DNA of 64,000 nt from Ga0077527 sp945862135 (GCA_964203275.1 CAXNMF010000001.1:434001-498000); one strand, 5' to 3'. Numbered from the stretch's first letter, positions 1 to 8,836 are shown. Translations and numbers: made by a program. The notes: generated from the sequence alone by a model not told the origin.

Positions 1-971
1 GTGGTGAACGAAACGACAAGCATGCCGGCAATCACCGGCTGCAATGCTTTAGCGAGGTCACCGCCGTGTTCGAATGCCGGATCGAAGTAGTCGAGCGCCT
101 TGGTGATGCGCAGGTAGGTGTTGGCATCGAAATAATCGGCGAACTTGTTGCCCTGGTAGCGTAGGTATGACTCAATCTGGAATTCGGTGTCAAAAGTGTA
201 TCCCGGCTTGCCGTTTTTCAGCTGGCGACCGAATTTGTTCGCCATCTCGTCATCCGACAGATAGGTGATATGCCCGACCATGCGTGCGACACGCAGGCCG
301 CGTTTCGGCGCCGTATTCAGCGCATGATAGTTACCGTCGTTGAAGTCCGGGTCAGTGATGATGGCCTGGCGCGCCACTTCGTTGAAAGCGATATTCTGGG
401 CGGATAGATTGGGTGCGCAGGCGATCACCACGCTGTGCCGCAGTCGCTGCGGATAACGCGCCGACCAAGCCAATGCCTGCATCGCGCCGAGGCTGCCGCC
501 CATCACGGCGGCAAATTGCCTGATGCCGAGATGGTCCGCGAGGCGTGCCTGGGCATCGACCCAATCCTCGACCGTGACCACTGGGAAATCACCACCCCAG
601 ATCCGGCCAGTGTCCGGGTTGATGCTCAGCGGGCCGGTGGAACCGTGGCAGCCACCGATATTGTTGACACCAATCACAAAAAATCGTCGTGTATCCAGCG
701 GCTTTCCGGGACCGATCATGTTGTCCCACCAACCGGTGTTGTCCGGGTCGTCGGCGTAATGACCGGCAACGTGGTGCGAGGCATTCAGGGCGTGACAGAC
801 CAGCACTGCGTTTGAGCGGTCCGTGTTCAGCGTGCCGTAGGTCTCGTAGACGAGTTCGTAATCGCGCAGAACCACACCGCAGCGCAGCGACAGCGGCGCT
901 GCAAAGCGTGCAAGCTGCGGCGTCACAACGCCGACCGAATGATTTGAATCCTGAATTTTGTCTGCAGCCAT
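1..971 (-). CDS. metX: Homoserine O-acyltransferase MetX (C-terminus beyond left edge)
   Basis: Alpha/beta-hydrolase-fold enzyme that acylates homoserine (acetyl- or succinyl-CoA) in the first committed step of methionine synthesis. I translated about 323 residues on the minus strand from the ATG at 971; the family is usually near 375, so the last ~50 are outside the window. Visible family marks are the N-terminal block VGVVTPQ, the ELVYETYG strand, NNIGGCHGSTGP, and the nucleophile elbow GGSLGAMQALAW, whose Ser is the catalytic nucleophile. The acyl donor cannot be decided by eye; betaproteobacterial members are often succinyltransferases. The start follows directly after a U-tract with no Shine-Dalgarno motif, which is odd, but no better start precedes VGVVTPQ. 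Upstream lies a SAM-II-like aptamer. Confidence 0.95.
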   Translation of the reverse strand, partial: MAADKIQDSNHSVGVVTPQLARFAAPLSLRCGVVLRDYELVYETYGTLNTDRSNAVLVCHALNASHHVAGHYADDPDNTGWWDNMIGPGKPLDTRRFFVIGVNNIGGCHGSTGPLSINPDTGRIWGGDFPVVTVEDWVDAQARLADHLGIRQFAAVMGGSLGAMQALAWSARYPQRLRHSVVIACAPNLSAQNIAFNEVARQAIITDPDFNDGNYHALNTAPKRGLRVARMVGHITYLSDDEMANKFGRQLKNGKPGYTFDTEFQIESYLRYQGNKFADYFDANTYLRITKALDYFDPAFEHGGDLAKALQPVIAGMLVVSFT

Positions 972-1002
972 AAAAAAACCCCGCAGCCTGCGCTCCGGGG
1001 TT
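972..1002 (-). terminator. Intrinsic terminator between SAM aptamer and metX
   Basis: On the minus strand a 7-bp stem (AACCCCG with CGGGGTT, 996-1002 and 977-983), extended inside by AGC/GCT, is followed by seven T residues that end at the metX ATG. It sits between the aptamer at 1017-1069 and the gene, so it could act as an attenuator. The usual SAM-II mechanism hides the ribosome site, so this arrangement is unusual. Confidence 0.75.
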
Positions 1003-1016
1003 ACGAGAATTCGTTC

Positions 1017-1069
1017 ATCTCTTTAGCCGGATTTATTACGCGCCCGCAAGCTGAATCAAATCGGCGCGA
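1017..1069 (-). promoter_or_regulatory. SAM-II-type riboswitch upstream of metX
   Basis: The minus strand shows the SAM-II pseudoknot layout. P1 is CGCGCC (1063-1068) with GGCGCG (1040-1045). It is followed on the 3' side by TAATAAATCCGGCTAAAGAG, matching the conserved SAM-II tail (ATAAAT...GCTAAA). GATTT in the P1 loop can pair with AAATC after P1, and AGCT with GGCT, giving the pseudoknot. The element ends about 45 nt before metX, the classic SAM-II target. Binding S-adenosylmethionine would lower metX expression. Recognised by eye from the family consensus; no covariance search was run. Confidence 0.82.
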
Positions 1070-1126
1070 AAACTGTGGACCTACGTTACCTGCGGCATGC
1101 GTCCTTGTCAAATCACCCGTTGGGCA

Positions 1127-2854
1127 TCAGGCATTCAGTTTCCCGAGCATGCCACGCAGCTTGACGGGGTCCGTGGTGCGCAGCATTTTCCTGGCGACGG
1201 GGTATGCCTCAGCGAGGTTTGTTTTCAAAACTCGCTGCTTCACATCCAGCAAATGTGCTGAATGCATAGAAAAGCGCCGCAACCCCAGGGCGAGCAAAAG
1301 CCGGGTAAGGGCAACATCGCCTGCCATTTCACCGCAGACCGCGACTGGAATCTGGGTTTTTCCGGCGGTGGTGAAGATATGCGAAAGCACCGTCAATACC
1401 GCCGGATGAAGCGGGTCATAGAGATGAGCCACAGTGTCGTCGGTGCGATCAATGGCGAGTAGATACTGGATCAGGTCGTTGGTGCCGACGGACAGGAAAT
1501 CTAGGCGTTTGGTCAGCAGGCCCAGTGCCAGCGCTGCTGCCGGGATTTCGACCATGCCGCCCACTGGCACCCCCCGGTCATAGGTTATGCCATCGTCATC
1601 AAGGCTGCGCTTGGCCTGTTCGATCAGTTGCAAAGCCTGATCAACTTCACTGGAATTCATCAGCATCGGGATCAGGATCTGCATCTTGCCGTAGCGCGAC
1701 GCCCGCAGCATTGCACGAAGCTGCGTGATGAAGCGTTTGGGTTCGGTGAGGCAAAGCCGGATAGCGCGCAGACCCAGCGCCGGGTTTGGCGAGGCGCGCG
1801 CTGAATCATCAATTTGCTTGTCGGCGCCGAGGTCGTAGGTGCGAATGGTGACCGGCTTGCCTTTCATCTCTTCCAACACCCGGCGGTAAGCTTCGAATTG
1901 CTCATCCTCGCTGGGCAGATCCTGCCGGTTAAGAAACAGGAATTCGGTGCGGAACAGGCCGATGCCGGCGGCTCCGTTTTCGACGGCGAGTGCGACGTCG
2001 CTCGGCAACTCAATATTCGCATGCAGTTCGATCTGGGCACCGTCAAGCGTACGCGCGGGTGTATCGCGCAGCCGTTTGAGTTTCTGCCGTTCCAGCCCGA
2101 ACTCCCGCTGTCGCAGTTGATATTCGGCGAGTACCTGCGGATCGGGGTCAACGATGAACACGCCTTGGGTGCCATCGACGATTACAATTTCATTCTCGCG
2201 TACCAGTTGCCGCGCCTGATGCAGGGCGACGATACAGGGGATGTTCAGGCTGCGCGCTATGATTGCGGTATGCGACGTCGAACCACCGAGGTCGGTGACG
2301 AAGCTCGCAAACTGATGCTGCTTGAACAGCACGACATCCGCAGGCGAAAGGTCATGCGCAACAAGCACCAGATTTTCCTCGGAGTCAGTTGCCGGCGGTG
2401 GCACATAACCGGGCTGTCCCGACAGTGCCTTCATGACCCGCTGCGCGACCTGAATAACGTCGGCGCGCCGTTCACGCAGGTAGTTATCCTCAATCGCGTC
2501 AAACTGCTGCAGCAGTTCATCAGTTTGCATTTTCAACGCCCATTCGGCGTTGCAATGTTCGGTTTCGATGATGTCCCGCGGGATACCGGACAGCGTCGAA
2601 TCGTTGAGGATCATCAAATGCAGGTCGATGAAGGCGGTGAATTCGGCCGGCGCGCCGGCGGGTACGGCGCCGCGTAATTGATCAAGCTCCCCGCGCACGG
2701 TGGCTACCGCAAGGTCAAAGCGGATGACCTCTTCCGTCAACTGTTCCTGCGGCACTTCGTAGTGCGCAACTTCGAGTTGCGTGTGTGAAACGAGATGGGC
2801 GCGTCCGATGGCGATGCCGCCGGAAACCCCGATGCCGTGGATCGTGAAACTCAT
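1127..2854 (-). CDS. ptsI: Phosphoenolpyruvate-protein phosphotransferase (PTS enzyme I)
   Basis: Cytoplasmic enzyme I takes phosphate from PEP and passes it to HPr. At 575 residues it has the family's usual length. The phosphohistidine swivel motif GGSTSHTAII places the active His at 195. The C-terminal PEP-binding TIM barrel shows MVEIPAAAL, SVGTNDLIQY and the CGEMAGD block with the catalytic Cys. It follows ptsH after 88 nt on the same strand and ends the cluster EIIA-Man, HPr, EI. No sugar permease component is nearby, which suggests the regulatory PTS found in many betaproteobacteria rather than a sugar-uptake system. Confidence 0.97.
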   Translation of the reverse strand: MSFTIHGIGVSGGIAIGRAHLVSHTQLEVAHYEVPQEQLTEEVIRFDLAVATVRGELDQLRGAVPAGAPAEFTAFIDLHLMILNDSTLSGIPRDIIETEHCNAEWALKMQTDELLQQFDAIEDNYLRERRADVIQVAQRVMKALSGQPGYVPPPATDSEENLVLVAHDLSPADVVLFKQHQFASFVTDLGGSTSHTAIIARSLNIPCIVALHQARQLVRENEIVIVDGTQGVFIVDPDPQVLAEYQLRQREFGLERQKLKRLRDTPARTLDGAQIELHANIELPSDVALAVENGAAGIGLFRTEFLFLNRQDLPSEDEQFEAYRRVLEEMKGKPVTIRTYDLGADKQIDDSARASPNPALGLRAIRLCLTEPKRFITQLRAMLRASRYGKMQILIPMLMNSSEVDQALQLIEQAKRSLDDDGITYDRGVPVGGMVEIPAAALALGLLTKRLDFLSVGTNDLIQYLLAIDRTDDTVAHLYDPLHPAVLTVLSHIFTTAGKTQIPVAVCGEMAGDVALTRLLLALGLRRFSMHSAHLLDVKQRVLKTNLAEAYPVARKMLRTTDPVKLRGMLGKLNA

Positions 2855-2942
2855 GGTGGATATGGAGGGCGCGAAGTGACGCGATTAATTGAAGTTCAAA
2901 CGTATTTTGCCCTTTGCGGGGCGGCCCCTCAATCCTTGATCT

Positions 2943-3212
2943 TCATTCTCCTTCGCCGAAACGATCATTGATCAGCGCGCATAACGCCTTCATGGCTTCC
3001 GATTCGTCGGGGCCATCGGTTTCGATGAGGATTTTCGAGCCTTTTGCCGCGGCCAGCATCATGACACCCATAATGCTCTTCGCGTTGACGCGTCTGCCGT
3101 TGCGGCTCAGCCATACCGCGCTGGCGTAATTGCCGGCGGTTTGCGTGAACTTGGCGGAAGCCCGGGCATGCAGCCCAAGCTTGTTGATGATCTCAGCTTC
3201 CTGTTGCAGCAT
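2943..3212 (-). CDS. ptsH: Phosphocarrier protein HPr
   Basis: Small PTS carrier of 89 residues. Starting at MLQQEAEI the catalytic His falls at position 15 (KLGLHARAS) and the regulatory Ser at position 46 (NAKSIMGVMML), exactly where the family has them, which decides this start over the longer frame that opens at 3263. Ser46 with its flanking residues would fit control by HPr kinase/phosphorylase, although no hprK is in the window. It overlaps the end of the EIIA gene by 20 nt, so translation is probably coupled. It hands phosphate from enzyme I to the upstream-encoded EIIA. Confidence 0.95.
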   Translation of the reverse strand: MLQQEAEIINKLGLHARASAKFTQTAGNYASAVWLSRNGRRVNAKSIMGVMMLAAAKGSKILIETDGPDESEAMKALCALINDRFGEGE

Positions 3213-3615
3213 TGTGTATGGTCGTGAATACGGGCGGTACGCGGAGTACGCCTTCACAGCCACCGCTGATGGCCTTGGTGATCATCAAATGCAGGGATTT
3301 GTCGCGGTAGGTCAGGGCCCGGATCAGCATGGGCAGGTTGATGCCGGCAACGGCTTCGATTTTTCCCGGGATCACCAGCTTGGCGGCAATATTCGAGGGG
3401 GAGCCGCCATACATGTCGGTCAGCACCAACACGCCGTCACCTTCATCGAGCTCTTTGATCAGTTTGCGTGCCTGGGGCACCAGTAACACCGGATCATCCT
3501 GGGCGGTGACGCCGATCTGGCGCAGCTTGGGCGGTCGCTTATTGAGCATGTGGCTGGCGCAGTGGATCAGGCTTTCACCCAGTGTGCCGTGGCTGATAAT
3601 CAGTATGCCGATCAT
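3193..3615 (-). CDS. PTS EIIA component, mannose/fructose (Man) family
   Basis: A 140-residue free-standing EIIA-Man domain. The phosphorylated His is at position 9 in ILIISHGTLGESL; the motifs VLVLTDMYGGSPSN and AGINLPMLIRAL are typical of the family. With no EIIB or membrane EIIC/EIID nearby, its role is likely regulatory: phosphate flows PEP, EI, HPr, EIIA and signals carbon or nitrogen state. It is the first gene of the EIIA-ptsH-ptsI unit. The 93-nt gap to gshB upstream leaves open whether all five genes share a transcript. Confidence 0.93.
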   Translation of the reverse strand: MIGILIISHGTLGESLIHCASHMLNKRPPKLRQIGVTAQDDPVLLVPQARKLIKELDEGDGVLVLTDMYGGSPSNIAAKLVIPGKIEAVAGINLPMLIRALTYRDKSLHLMITKAISGGCEGVLRVPPVFTTIHNAATGS

Positions 3616-3708
3616 GAACTTGTGCGGATCCTGTCACGAAAGCGCCATACTCTACGCCCCCTTTTCTTGCGCCGCAACATAAATACCGGGGCGTATGTCA
3701 GGCGCGAT

Positions 3709-4659
3709 CTATATTAATTTTTCCAATTTATTCAATAACATACCGGCGACATTAAAGCCGGTCTGCTGGGTGATTTCCTGAAAACAGGTCGGGCTGGTGA
3801 CATTCACTTCCGTCAGGCAGTCGCCGATCACGTCAAGCCCGACCAGTAACAAACCGGCCGCCATCAGTTGCGGACCGAGGGTTTCGGCGATTTCGCGATC
3901 TCGAGCGGTCAGTTCGCGCGCGACACCGGTTCCTCCTGCAGCTAGGTTGCCGCGGGTTTCGCCGGCCTGGGGTATGCGCGCGAGGCAGAAGGGTACCGGT
4001 TCTCCGCCGATGACCAGCACGCGTTTGTCGCCATTGCTGATTTCTGGCAGATAACGCTGCGCCATGATCGTGCGCTGCCCGTACTGAGTCAGCGTCTCGA
4101 TGATGACGCTGATGTTGGGTTCACCTGAGCGAACCCTGAAGATCGATGAACCGCCCATTCCATCCAGGGGTTTGAGGATGATATCGGTGTGTTCCCCGAG
4201 AAAGTCGCGCAGCAGGTCTTCGCGTCGAGTCACCAGCGTCGGCGCGGTGAACTGTGCAAATCGGGCGATGGCCATTTTTTCGTTGTGATCGCGGATTGCC
4301 TGCGGACTGTTGAACACGCGGGCACCATGTTTTTCCGCCATCTCCAGCAGATAGGTGCTGTAGACATACTCCATGTCGAACGGCGGGTCCTTGCGCATCA
4401 GCACGGCGTCGAACTGGTCCAGCGGCGTATCTGCCGCGGTGTCGAGCCGGTACCATGACGGCGTCGCCGCAGTTGTTGCTTCAGTCAGGTGCAGCCGGGA
4501 GGCGCTGCCGATCACCTTTTGTTTGTGCCAGGCCAGGTCATCCTGTTGCATGGAAAACAGTTGGTGCCCGCGCGCAGCGGCTTCGCGCATGATCGCGTAG
4601 CTGGTGTCTTTTTTAAGATTGAACTCGTCGAGCGGGTCGACAATGAAGGCGATTTTCAT
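3709..4659 (-). CDS. gshB: Glutathione synthetase
   Basis: ATP-grasp ligase that joins glycine to gamma-glutamylcysteine, the second step of glutathione synthesis in the cytoplasm. It has 316 residues, the normal bacterial length. Recognisable blocks are the N-terminal MKIAFIVDPL, RKDPPFDMEYVYSTYLLE, NEKMAIARF, the ATP-binding KPLDGMGGSSIF, and the C-terminal DVIGDCLTEVNVTSPTCFQEI with metal ligands. Its ATG overlaps the end of gshA by 4 nt, so the two are translationally coupled and together make glutathione. Confidence 0.97.
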   Translation of the reverse strand: MKIAFIVDPLDEFNLKKDTSYAIMREAAARGHQLFSMQQDDLAWHKQKVIGSASRLHLTEATTAATPSWYRLDTAADTPLDQFDAVLMRKDPPFDMEYVYSTYLLEMAEKHGARVFNSPQAIRDHNEKMAIARFAQFTAPTLVTRREDLLRDFLGEHTDIILKPLDGMGGSSIFRVRSGEPNISVIIETLTQYGQRTIMAQRYLPEISNGDKRVLVIGGEPVPFCLARIPQAGETRGNLAAGGTGVARELTARDREIAETLGPQLMAAGLLLVGLDVIGDCLTEVNVTSPTCFQEITQQTGFNVAGMLLNKLEKLI

Positions 4660-5948
4660 GTGGCCGGTGCGGGATCCAGTGTCTCCATGCGTTCGAGTTC
4701 GATCGCAGCTGCCAGCAGGGCGAGTCGTGCAATGACGCCATAGGAATAAAAACGGTTAGGCGGGCAGCCCGGGTCGCCGGGATTGGGCGAGGAGCATGGT
4801 TCGTCAAATGCCAGCGGTACAAACTGCATGCCCGGTGCATTGAGGTTCTGATCCTTGCCGCGCTCGGTGTGCACCCTGTAGAAGCCGCCGACGACGAAAT
4901 GGTCGATCATGTAAACCACCGGTTCGGCAATGGCGTCACCGACATTTTCGAAGGTGTACACCCCCTCCTGAACGATTACGTCATTGACCTCCAGACCTTC
5001 CTTGACCACGGCCATCTTGTTGCGCTGTTTGCGGTTGAGACCTTTGACCTCAGACGGATCTTTTACCGTCATGATGCCCATGCCGTAGGTGCCCGCATCC
5101 GCCTTGACGATCACAAAAGGTTCTTCAGTCACACCGTACTCGGCATATTTCGTGCGGATGTCCCCGAGGATTTCAGAAACATAACCCTCCAGGCATTCCT
5201 CGCCCTGGCGTTCGCGGAAATTGATTTTTCCGCAGCGCTCGAAGTAAGGGTTGATCAGCCATGGATCAATGCCGATCAGCTGGGCGAAGTCCTTCGTGAC
5301 ATCGTCGTAAGCGGCAAAGTGTTTTGACTTGCGGCGGGTCGCCCAGCCGGCATGCAAGGGCGGCAGGACGGTTTGTTCAAGCCCCTGCAAAATGGCGGGT
5401 ACCCCGGCGGAGAGGTCGTTATTCAACAATACAACGCAGGGGTTCATGTCCCCGACTTTCACCCTGTTGCCTTCGCGCCGCAGTGGTTCCAGGCGCAGTG
5501 TCGTGCCGTTGGTCAGTTCGATGTCGGTCGGTGTGGTGATTTCCGGTAGCAGGCTGCCTATGCGCACTTCGACGCCGGCATGGCGCAGGATGCGCGCCAG
5601 ATTTTCCACGTTCTGCAGATAAAACTGGTTGCGGGTATGGTTTTCCGGGACCAGTGCGATCGTGCGCGCATCTGGACAGGCTTTTTCGATGGCTGCCATC
5701 GCCGCCTGCACACACAAGGTATGGAAGTCCGGATTGAGGTTGTTGAATCCTCCGGGGAACAGGTTGGTATCGACTGGTGCGAGCTTGAATCCGGCATTGC
5801 GAAGATCGACAGATGCATAAAAAGGTGCGGCATGCCCCTGCCACTGCGAGCGTAGCCAGTGTTCAATTTCAGTCGTTGCCTTGAGGATATGGCTTTCAAG
5901 ATCCTGCAAAGGGCCGGTGAGTGCGGTAGTCAGGCGGGGTACGGTCAT
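4656..5948 (-). CDS. gshA: Glutamate-cysteine ligase, proteobacterial type
   Basis: First enzyme of glutathione synthesis, ligating glutamate and cysteine. The 430-residue protein matches the class found in beta- and some other proteobacteria, unrelated in length and motif to the ~520-residue E. coli enzyme. Characteristic stretches are FYASVDLRNAGFKLAPVDTNLFPGG near the start (read as a block around residues 43-67), the central NPYFERCGKINFRERQGEE, and VKADAGTYGMGIMTV. It forms an operon with gshB by a 4-nt overlap. A short GGGGAT/ATCCCC hairpin sits just ahead of the start codon; I cannot assign it a role. Confidence 0.94.
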   Translation of the reverse strand: MTVPRLTTALTGPLQDLESHILKATTEIEHWLRSQWQGHAAPFYASVDLRNAGFKLAPVDTNLFPGGFNNLNPDFHTLCVQAAMAAIEKACPDARTIALVPENHTRNQFYLQNVENLARILRHAGVEVRIGSLLPEITTPTDIELTNGTTLRLEPLRREGNRVKVGDMNPCVVLLNNDLSAGVPAILQGLEQTVLPPLHAGWATRRKSKHFAAYDDVTKDFAQLIGIDPWLINPYFERCGKINFRERQGEECLEGYVSEILGDIRTKYAEYGVTEEPFVIVKADAGTYGMGIMTVKDPSEVKGLNRKQRNKMAVVKEGLEVNDVIVQEGVYTFENVGDAIAEPVVYMIDHFVVGGFYRVHTERGKDQNLNAPGMQFVPLAFDEPCSSPNPGDPGCPPNRFYSYGVIARLALLAAAIELERMETLDPAPAT

Positions 5949-6011
5949 GTCGGGGATTGTAGCTGATCCCCAAAAATGTCCTGTGATCGCGCTTGTTCGC
6001 AGGCAAAGGGC

Positions 6012-6042
6012 AAAAAAAAAGCGGGCGCCGTAGCGCCCGCTT
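6012..6042 (-). terminator. Rho-independent terminator after amtB
   Basis: On the minus strand an AGCGGGCGC/GCGCCCGCT stem with a four-base loop is followed by nine T residues. It lies 30 nt past the amtB stop and closes the porin-glnK-amtB operon. Strong stem and tract; confident call. Confidence 0.93.
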
Positions 6043-6071
6043 GCCTCGTGGAGAGGATCCCGGAGGAGGGA

Positions 6072-7556
6072 TTACATGTGGTAAGCCTTTTCGCCGTGCT
6101 CGTTGATGTCGAGGCCTTCGCGCTCGACTTCTTCGCTCACGCGCAGACCGACGATCAAGTCAACGATCTTATAGGCAACCAATGCCACCACGGCTGACCA
6201 CACCACGGCGACACCGACGCCCCACAACTGGCTGATGACCTGGGTGGTCATGTCGAAGTCGGCGACTTTGTTGGCCACGTAGTCGTAGACACCCGTGCCG
6301 CCCAGTGCCGGCGAAACGAACACACCGGTCAGGATCGAACCCAGGATGCCGCCGACCGCGTGAACGCCGAACACATCGAGCGCATCGTCCGCACCGAGCA
6401 TGCGTTTCAGGCCGTTGACACCCCACAGGCAGACTACGCCGGCGAGCAGGCCGATGATGATGCCGCCCATCGGTCCGACGAAGCCACAGGCCGGGGTGAT
6501 CGCCACCAGGCCGGCGATGGAGCCGGAAGCCGCGCCGAGCATCGAGGGTTTGCCCTTGAGCATCCACTCGAAGATCATCCACGACATCGTGGCCGCTGCA
6601 GTTGCGAGCAGCGTGTTCACCAAAGCCAGAGTGGCCAGACCTGTTGCTTCAAGGTTGGAGCCGGCGTTGAAGCCGAACCAGCCCACCCACAGCAGTGCGG
6701 CACCGACCATGGTCAGCGTCAGGCTGTGCGGAGACATCGCTTCTTTGCCCCAGCCGACACGTTTGCCGACGAGGTAGGCGCCAACAAGGCCTGCGATACC
6801 GGCGTTGATGTGCACCACCGTACCACCTGCAAAGTCGAGTGCACCCTTGGCCCACAGGAAGCCGGCGCCAGCGACAACTTTCTCAAGCGAAGCCGCATCG
6901 GTGATCGCATCCGGGCCGTCCCAGTACCAGACCATGTGTGCCATCGGCAGGTAGGAGAACGTGAACCAGAGGAGCACAAACAGCAGTACCGCGGAGAACT
7001 TCATCCGCTCGGCAAAAGCGCCGACGATCAGCGCCGGGGTGATGCCGGCAAAGGTCGCCTGGAAAGCAATAAAGGCAAACTCGGGAATGACCACACCCTT
7101 GCTGAAGGTGACGGCCACTGAGTCAGGAGTGACTCCGGACAGGAAGAGTTTGTCAAAATTGCCCCAGAATGTGCCTGCGCCGCCGAAAGCCACGGTGTAG
7201 CCGTAAATGGCCCACAACACCACACACATCGAGAACACGATGTAGACCTGCATCAGCACAGACAGCGTGTTCTTGGCGCGGACCATGCCGCCGTAGAACA
7301 ACGCAAGTCCGGGTATGGTCATCAGGATCACCAGGATGGTGGCCATCATCATCCAGGCAGTATCGCCTTTGACGGGGGTCGGTGCGGGAGCGGCTGCGGG
7401 GGCTGCCGGAGCGGGGGCTGCGGCCGCGGCTGCAGCAGGAGCTGCTGCGGGTGCGGCTGCGGCCGGCGCTTCAGCCGGTTTATCTTGCGCGCTGACCGGT
7501 GCGCCGGCAAAGCCGAGTACGCCGAACAGGGCAAGAGCTGCAATCAGTTTTCTCAT
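6072..7556 (-). CDS. amtB: Ammonium transporter AmtB
   Basis: Inner-membrane ammonium channel of 494 residues. A cleavable signal peptide (first ~24 residues, ending VSAQ) is followed by a low-complexity Ala/Pro linker of about 40 residues and then eleven predicted transmembrane segments. Pore histidines are visible in GGTVVHINAG and FGVHAVGGIL; GAFAERMKFS is also diagnostic. I start at the ATG at 7556, preceded by GGAG, not at the TTG 12 nt upstream. It lies 12 nt behind glnK, whose product blocks the channel when nitrogen is ample. Expression is likely NtrC/sigma-54 dependent from 8821-8836. Confidence 0.96.
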   Translation of the reverse strand: MRKLIAALALFGVLGFAGAPVSAQDKPAEAPAAAAPAAAPAAAAAAAPAPAAPAAAPAPTPVKGDTAWMMMATILVILMTIPGLALFYGGMVRAKNTLSVLMQVYIVFSMCVVLWAIYGYTVAFGGAGTFWGNFDKLFLSGVTPDSVAVTFSKGVVIPEFAFIAFQATFAGITPALIVGAFAERMKFSAVLLFVLLWFTFSYLPMAHMVWYWDGPDAITDAASLEKVVAGAGFLWAKGALDFAGGTVVHINAGIAGLVGAYLVGKRVGWGKEAMSPHSLTLTMVGAALLWVGWFGFNAGSNLEATGLATLALVNTLLATAAATMSWMIFEWMLKGKPSMLGAASGSIAGLVAITPACGFVGPMGGIIIGLLAGVVCLWGVNGLKRMLGADDALDVFGVHAVGGILGSILTGVFVSPALGGTGVYDYVANKVADFDMTTQVISQLWGVGVAVVWSAVVALVAYKIVDLIVGLRVSEEVEREGLDINEHGEKAYHM

Positions 7557-7568
7557 GACATTCTCCAA

Positions 7569-7907
7569 TCAAAGGGCATCTGCGCCGGTTTCACCGGTGC
7601 GGATGCGGACCACCTGTTCGAGGTCGGCGACAAAAATCTTGCCATCGCCGATCTTGCCGGTGTTCGCGGATTTTTCGATGGCTTCGATAACCTGCTCGAG
7701 GAGTTCGGTCTTGATAGCCGCCTCGACCTTGATCTTCGGCAGGAAGTCCACCACGTATTCCGCTCCGCGATAGAGTTCGGTGTGCCCTTTTTGCCGTCCA
7801 AAACCCTTGACTTCCGTGACGGTGATGCCAGTCACGCCGATGGCGGATAGCGCCTCCCTCACTTCGTCGAGCTTGAACGGCTTGATGATTGCCGTAACGA
7901 GTTTCAT
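7569..7907 (-). CDS. glnK: Nitrogen regulatory protein P-II (GlnK)
   Basis: A 112-residue P-II signalling protein, the exact family length. The uridylylated Tyr is at position 51 in the T-loop (HTELYRGAEYVVDFLPK). KPFKLDEVREAL at the N-terminus and the C-terminal GDGKIFV and RIRTGE segments are typical. It senses 2-oxoglutarate and ATP/ADP and binds AmtB to close it. It sits between the putative porin and amtB in one minus-strand operon. Confidence 0.97.
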   Translation of the reverse strand: MKLVTAIIKPFKLDEVREALSAIGVTGITVTEVKGFGRQKGHTELYRGAEYVVDFLPKIKVEAAIKTELLEQVIEAIEKSANTGKIGDGKIFVADLEQVVRIRTGETGADAL

Positions 7908-7966
7908 GTTTTTTCCCCGGTTGGTTGGGGCCGGCGATCACGCCGGCCCTCGATGCCTAAGCTGAC

Positions 7967-8764
7967 TTAGAAGGTTTTTGACAGGAACACTGTGAACGTG
8001 TCCTTGCCGATCATGCGCGAACCTGCTGCTGCAGGCGTGGTGTAGAACGCTTCCTGCACGGCATCCATCTTGGTGTCGGTGTAGAACGCGCCGATCGTGA
8101 AGTCCTTGGGCAACGTGTAGCTCAGGCCGAGTTTGTAGTCGTCATACGACGCGAAGGAGTCGTTGGAAACGCCGGCGGGGGTGCTGCCTTCGAACTTCTG
8201 TTTGCCGTAATGGGCGACAAAGGTCAGTTTGTCAGTGACCGGGAAATTCGCGGTCAGGTCGAGGTACCAGGTGCCGTCGCTGTTGGCGACGCCGAAGGTT
8301 TTGTTACCCAGGCTGTAAGAGTACTTGGCGCTGATCCATTTCCAGGACAGGGCGCCGTACATTTCAAGTGTGTCGGCCTTGGTGCCGCCGGGGATGACGT
8401 CGCCCGGGTAGTAGTACTGCAGCAGACCCACGTCAAAGCCGATGTCGCCGGCAATCGAACCCTTGAAGCCGCCGTAGAAGTCCATCTCAAGGCTGGCGCC
8501 GTTGGCGTAGGAACCGAAGTCACGCAGCCAGCTGATGTTGGACATCCAAGTGCCGGCGTAAAAGCCGCTGGAGTGGCTGTAATCGAAGCCGCCTTGCAGG
8601 GCCGGTTGCTTGTCGGTTTGGGTCAGGCCACGGAAAATGTACTGGCTGTACAAGCCGATGTTGCCAGTCAGCGTGTGGTCCGAAGCCGGCGCGGCTTGCG
8701 CGAAAGCGACTGCCGGAGCAAAGGCACCGGCAACGAGGCCGGCAATAATGGTTTTCTTAAGCAT
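7967..8764 (-). CDS. Putative outer-membrane porin (TorF/Gcw_chp-type)
   Basis: A 265-residue secreted beta-barrel candidate. The signal peptide MLKKTIIAGLVAGAFAPAVA ends at AFAQ; the mature part has alternating aromatic and polar strands (GNIGLYSQYIFRGL, GFYAGTWMSNI) and ends in FLSKTF with a terminal Phe, as outer-membrane barrels do. I chose the ATG at 8764, preceded by AAAGGG, over the one 27 nt upstream. It leads the glnK-amtB operon, a common betaproteobacterial arrangement, and may let ammonium or small nitrogen compounds cross the outer membrane. Substrate not shown. Confidence 0.85.
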   Translation of the reverse strand: MLKKTIIAGLVAGAFAPAVAFAQAAPASDHTLTGNIGLYSQYIFRGLTQTDKQPALQGGFDYSHSSGFYAGTWMSNISWLRDFGSYANGASLEMDFYGGFKGSIAGDIGFDVGLLQYYYPGDVIPGGTKADTLEMYGALSWKWISAKYSYSLGNKTFGVANSDGTWYLDLTANFPVTDKLTFVAHYGKQKFEGSTPAGVSNDSFASYDDYKLGLSYTLPKDFTIGAFYTDTKMDAVQEAFYTTPAAAGSRMIGKDTFTVFLSKTF

Positions 8765-8820
8765 GGTTTTCCCTTTAGTCAGTGTTGGCACATGTGCAAT
8801 AAAACTGCAGCTTTCTAAGA

Positions 8821-8836
8821 GCAGGTACCATGCCAG
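8821..8836 (-). promoter_or_regulatory. Sigma-54 promoter of the porin-glnK-amtB operon
   Basis: The minus strand reads CTGGCATGGTACCTGC. GG and GC are 10 bp apart, as the -24/-12 class requires, and both boxes are close to TGGCAC and TTGC. It is about 57 bp before the porin start codon and downstream of two NtrC-like sites. Confidence 0.8.

Noticed and set aside
1814..2677. 287-residue plus-strand frame opposite ptsI
   Set aside because: Wholly antisense to a clear enzyme I gene; no recognisable domain and no ribosome site. A GC-driven shadow.
3616..3708. Promoter or terminator between gshB and the EIIA gene
   Set aside because: No convincing hairpin with T-tract and no paired -35/-10 boxes in the gap.
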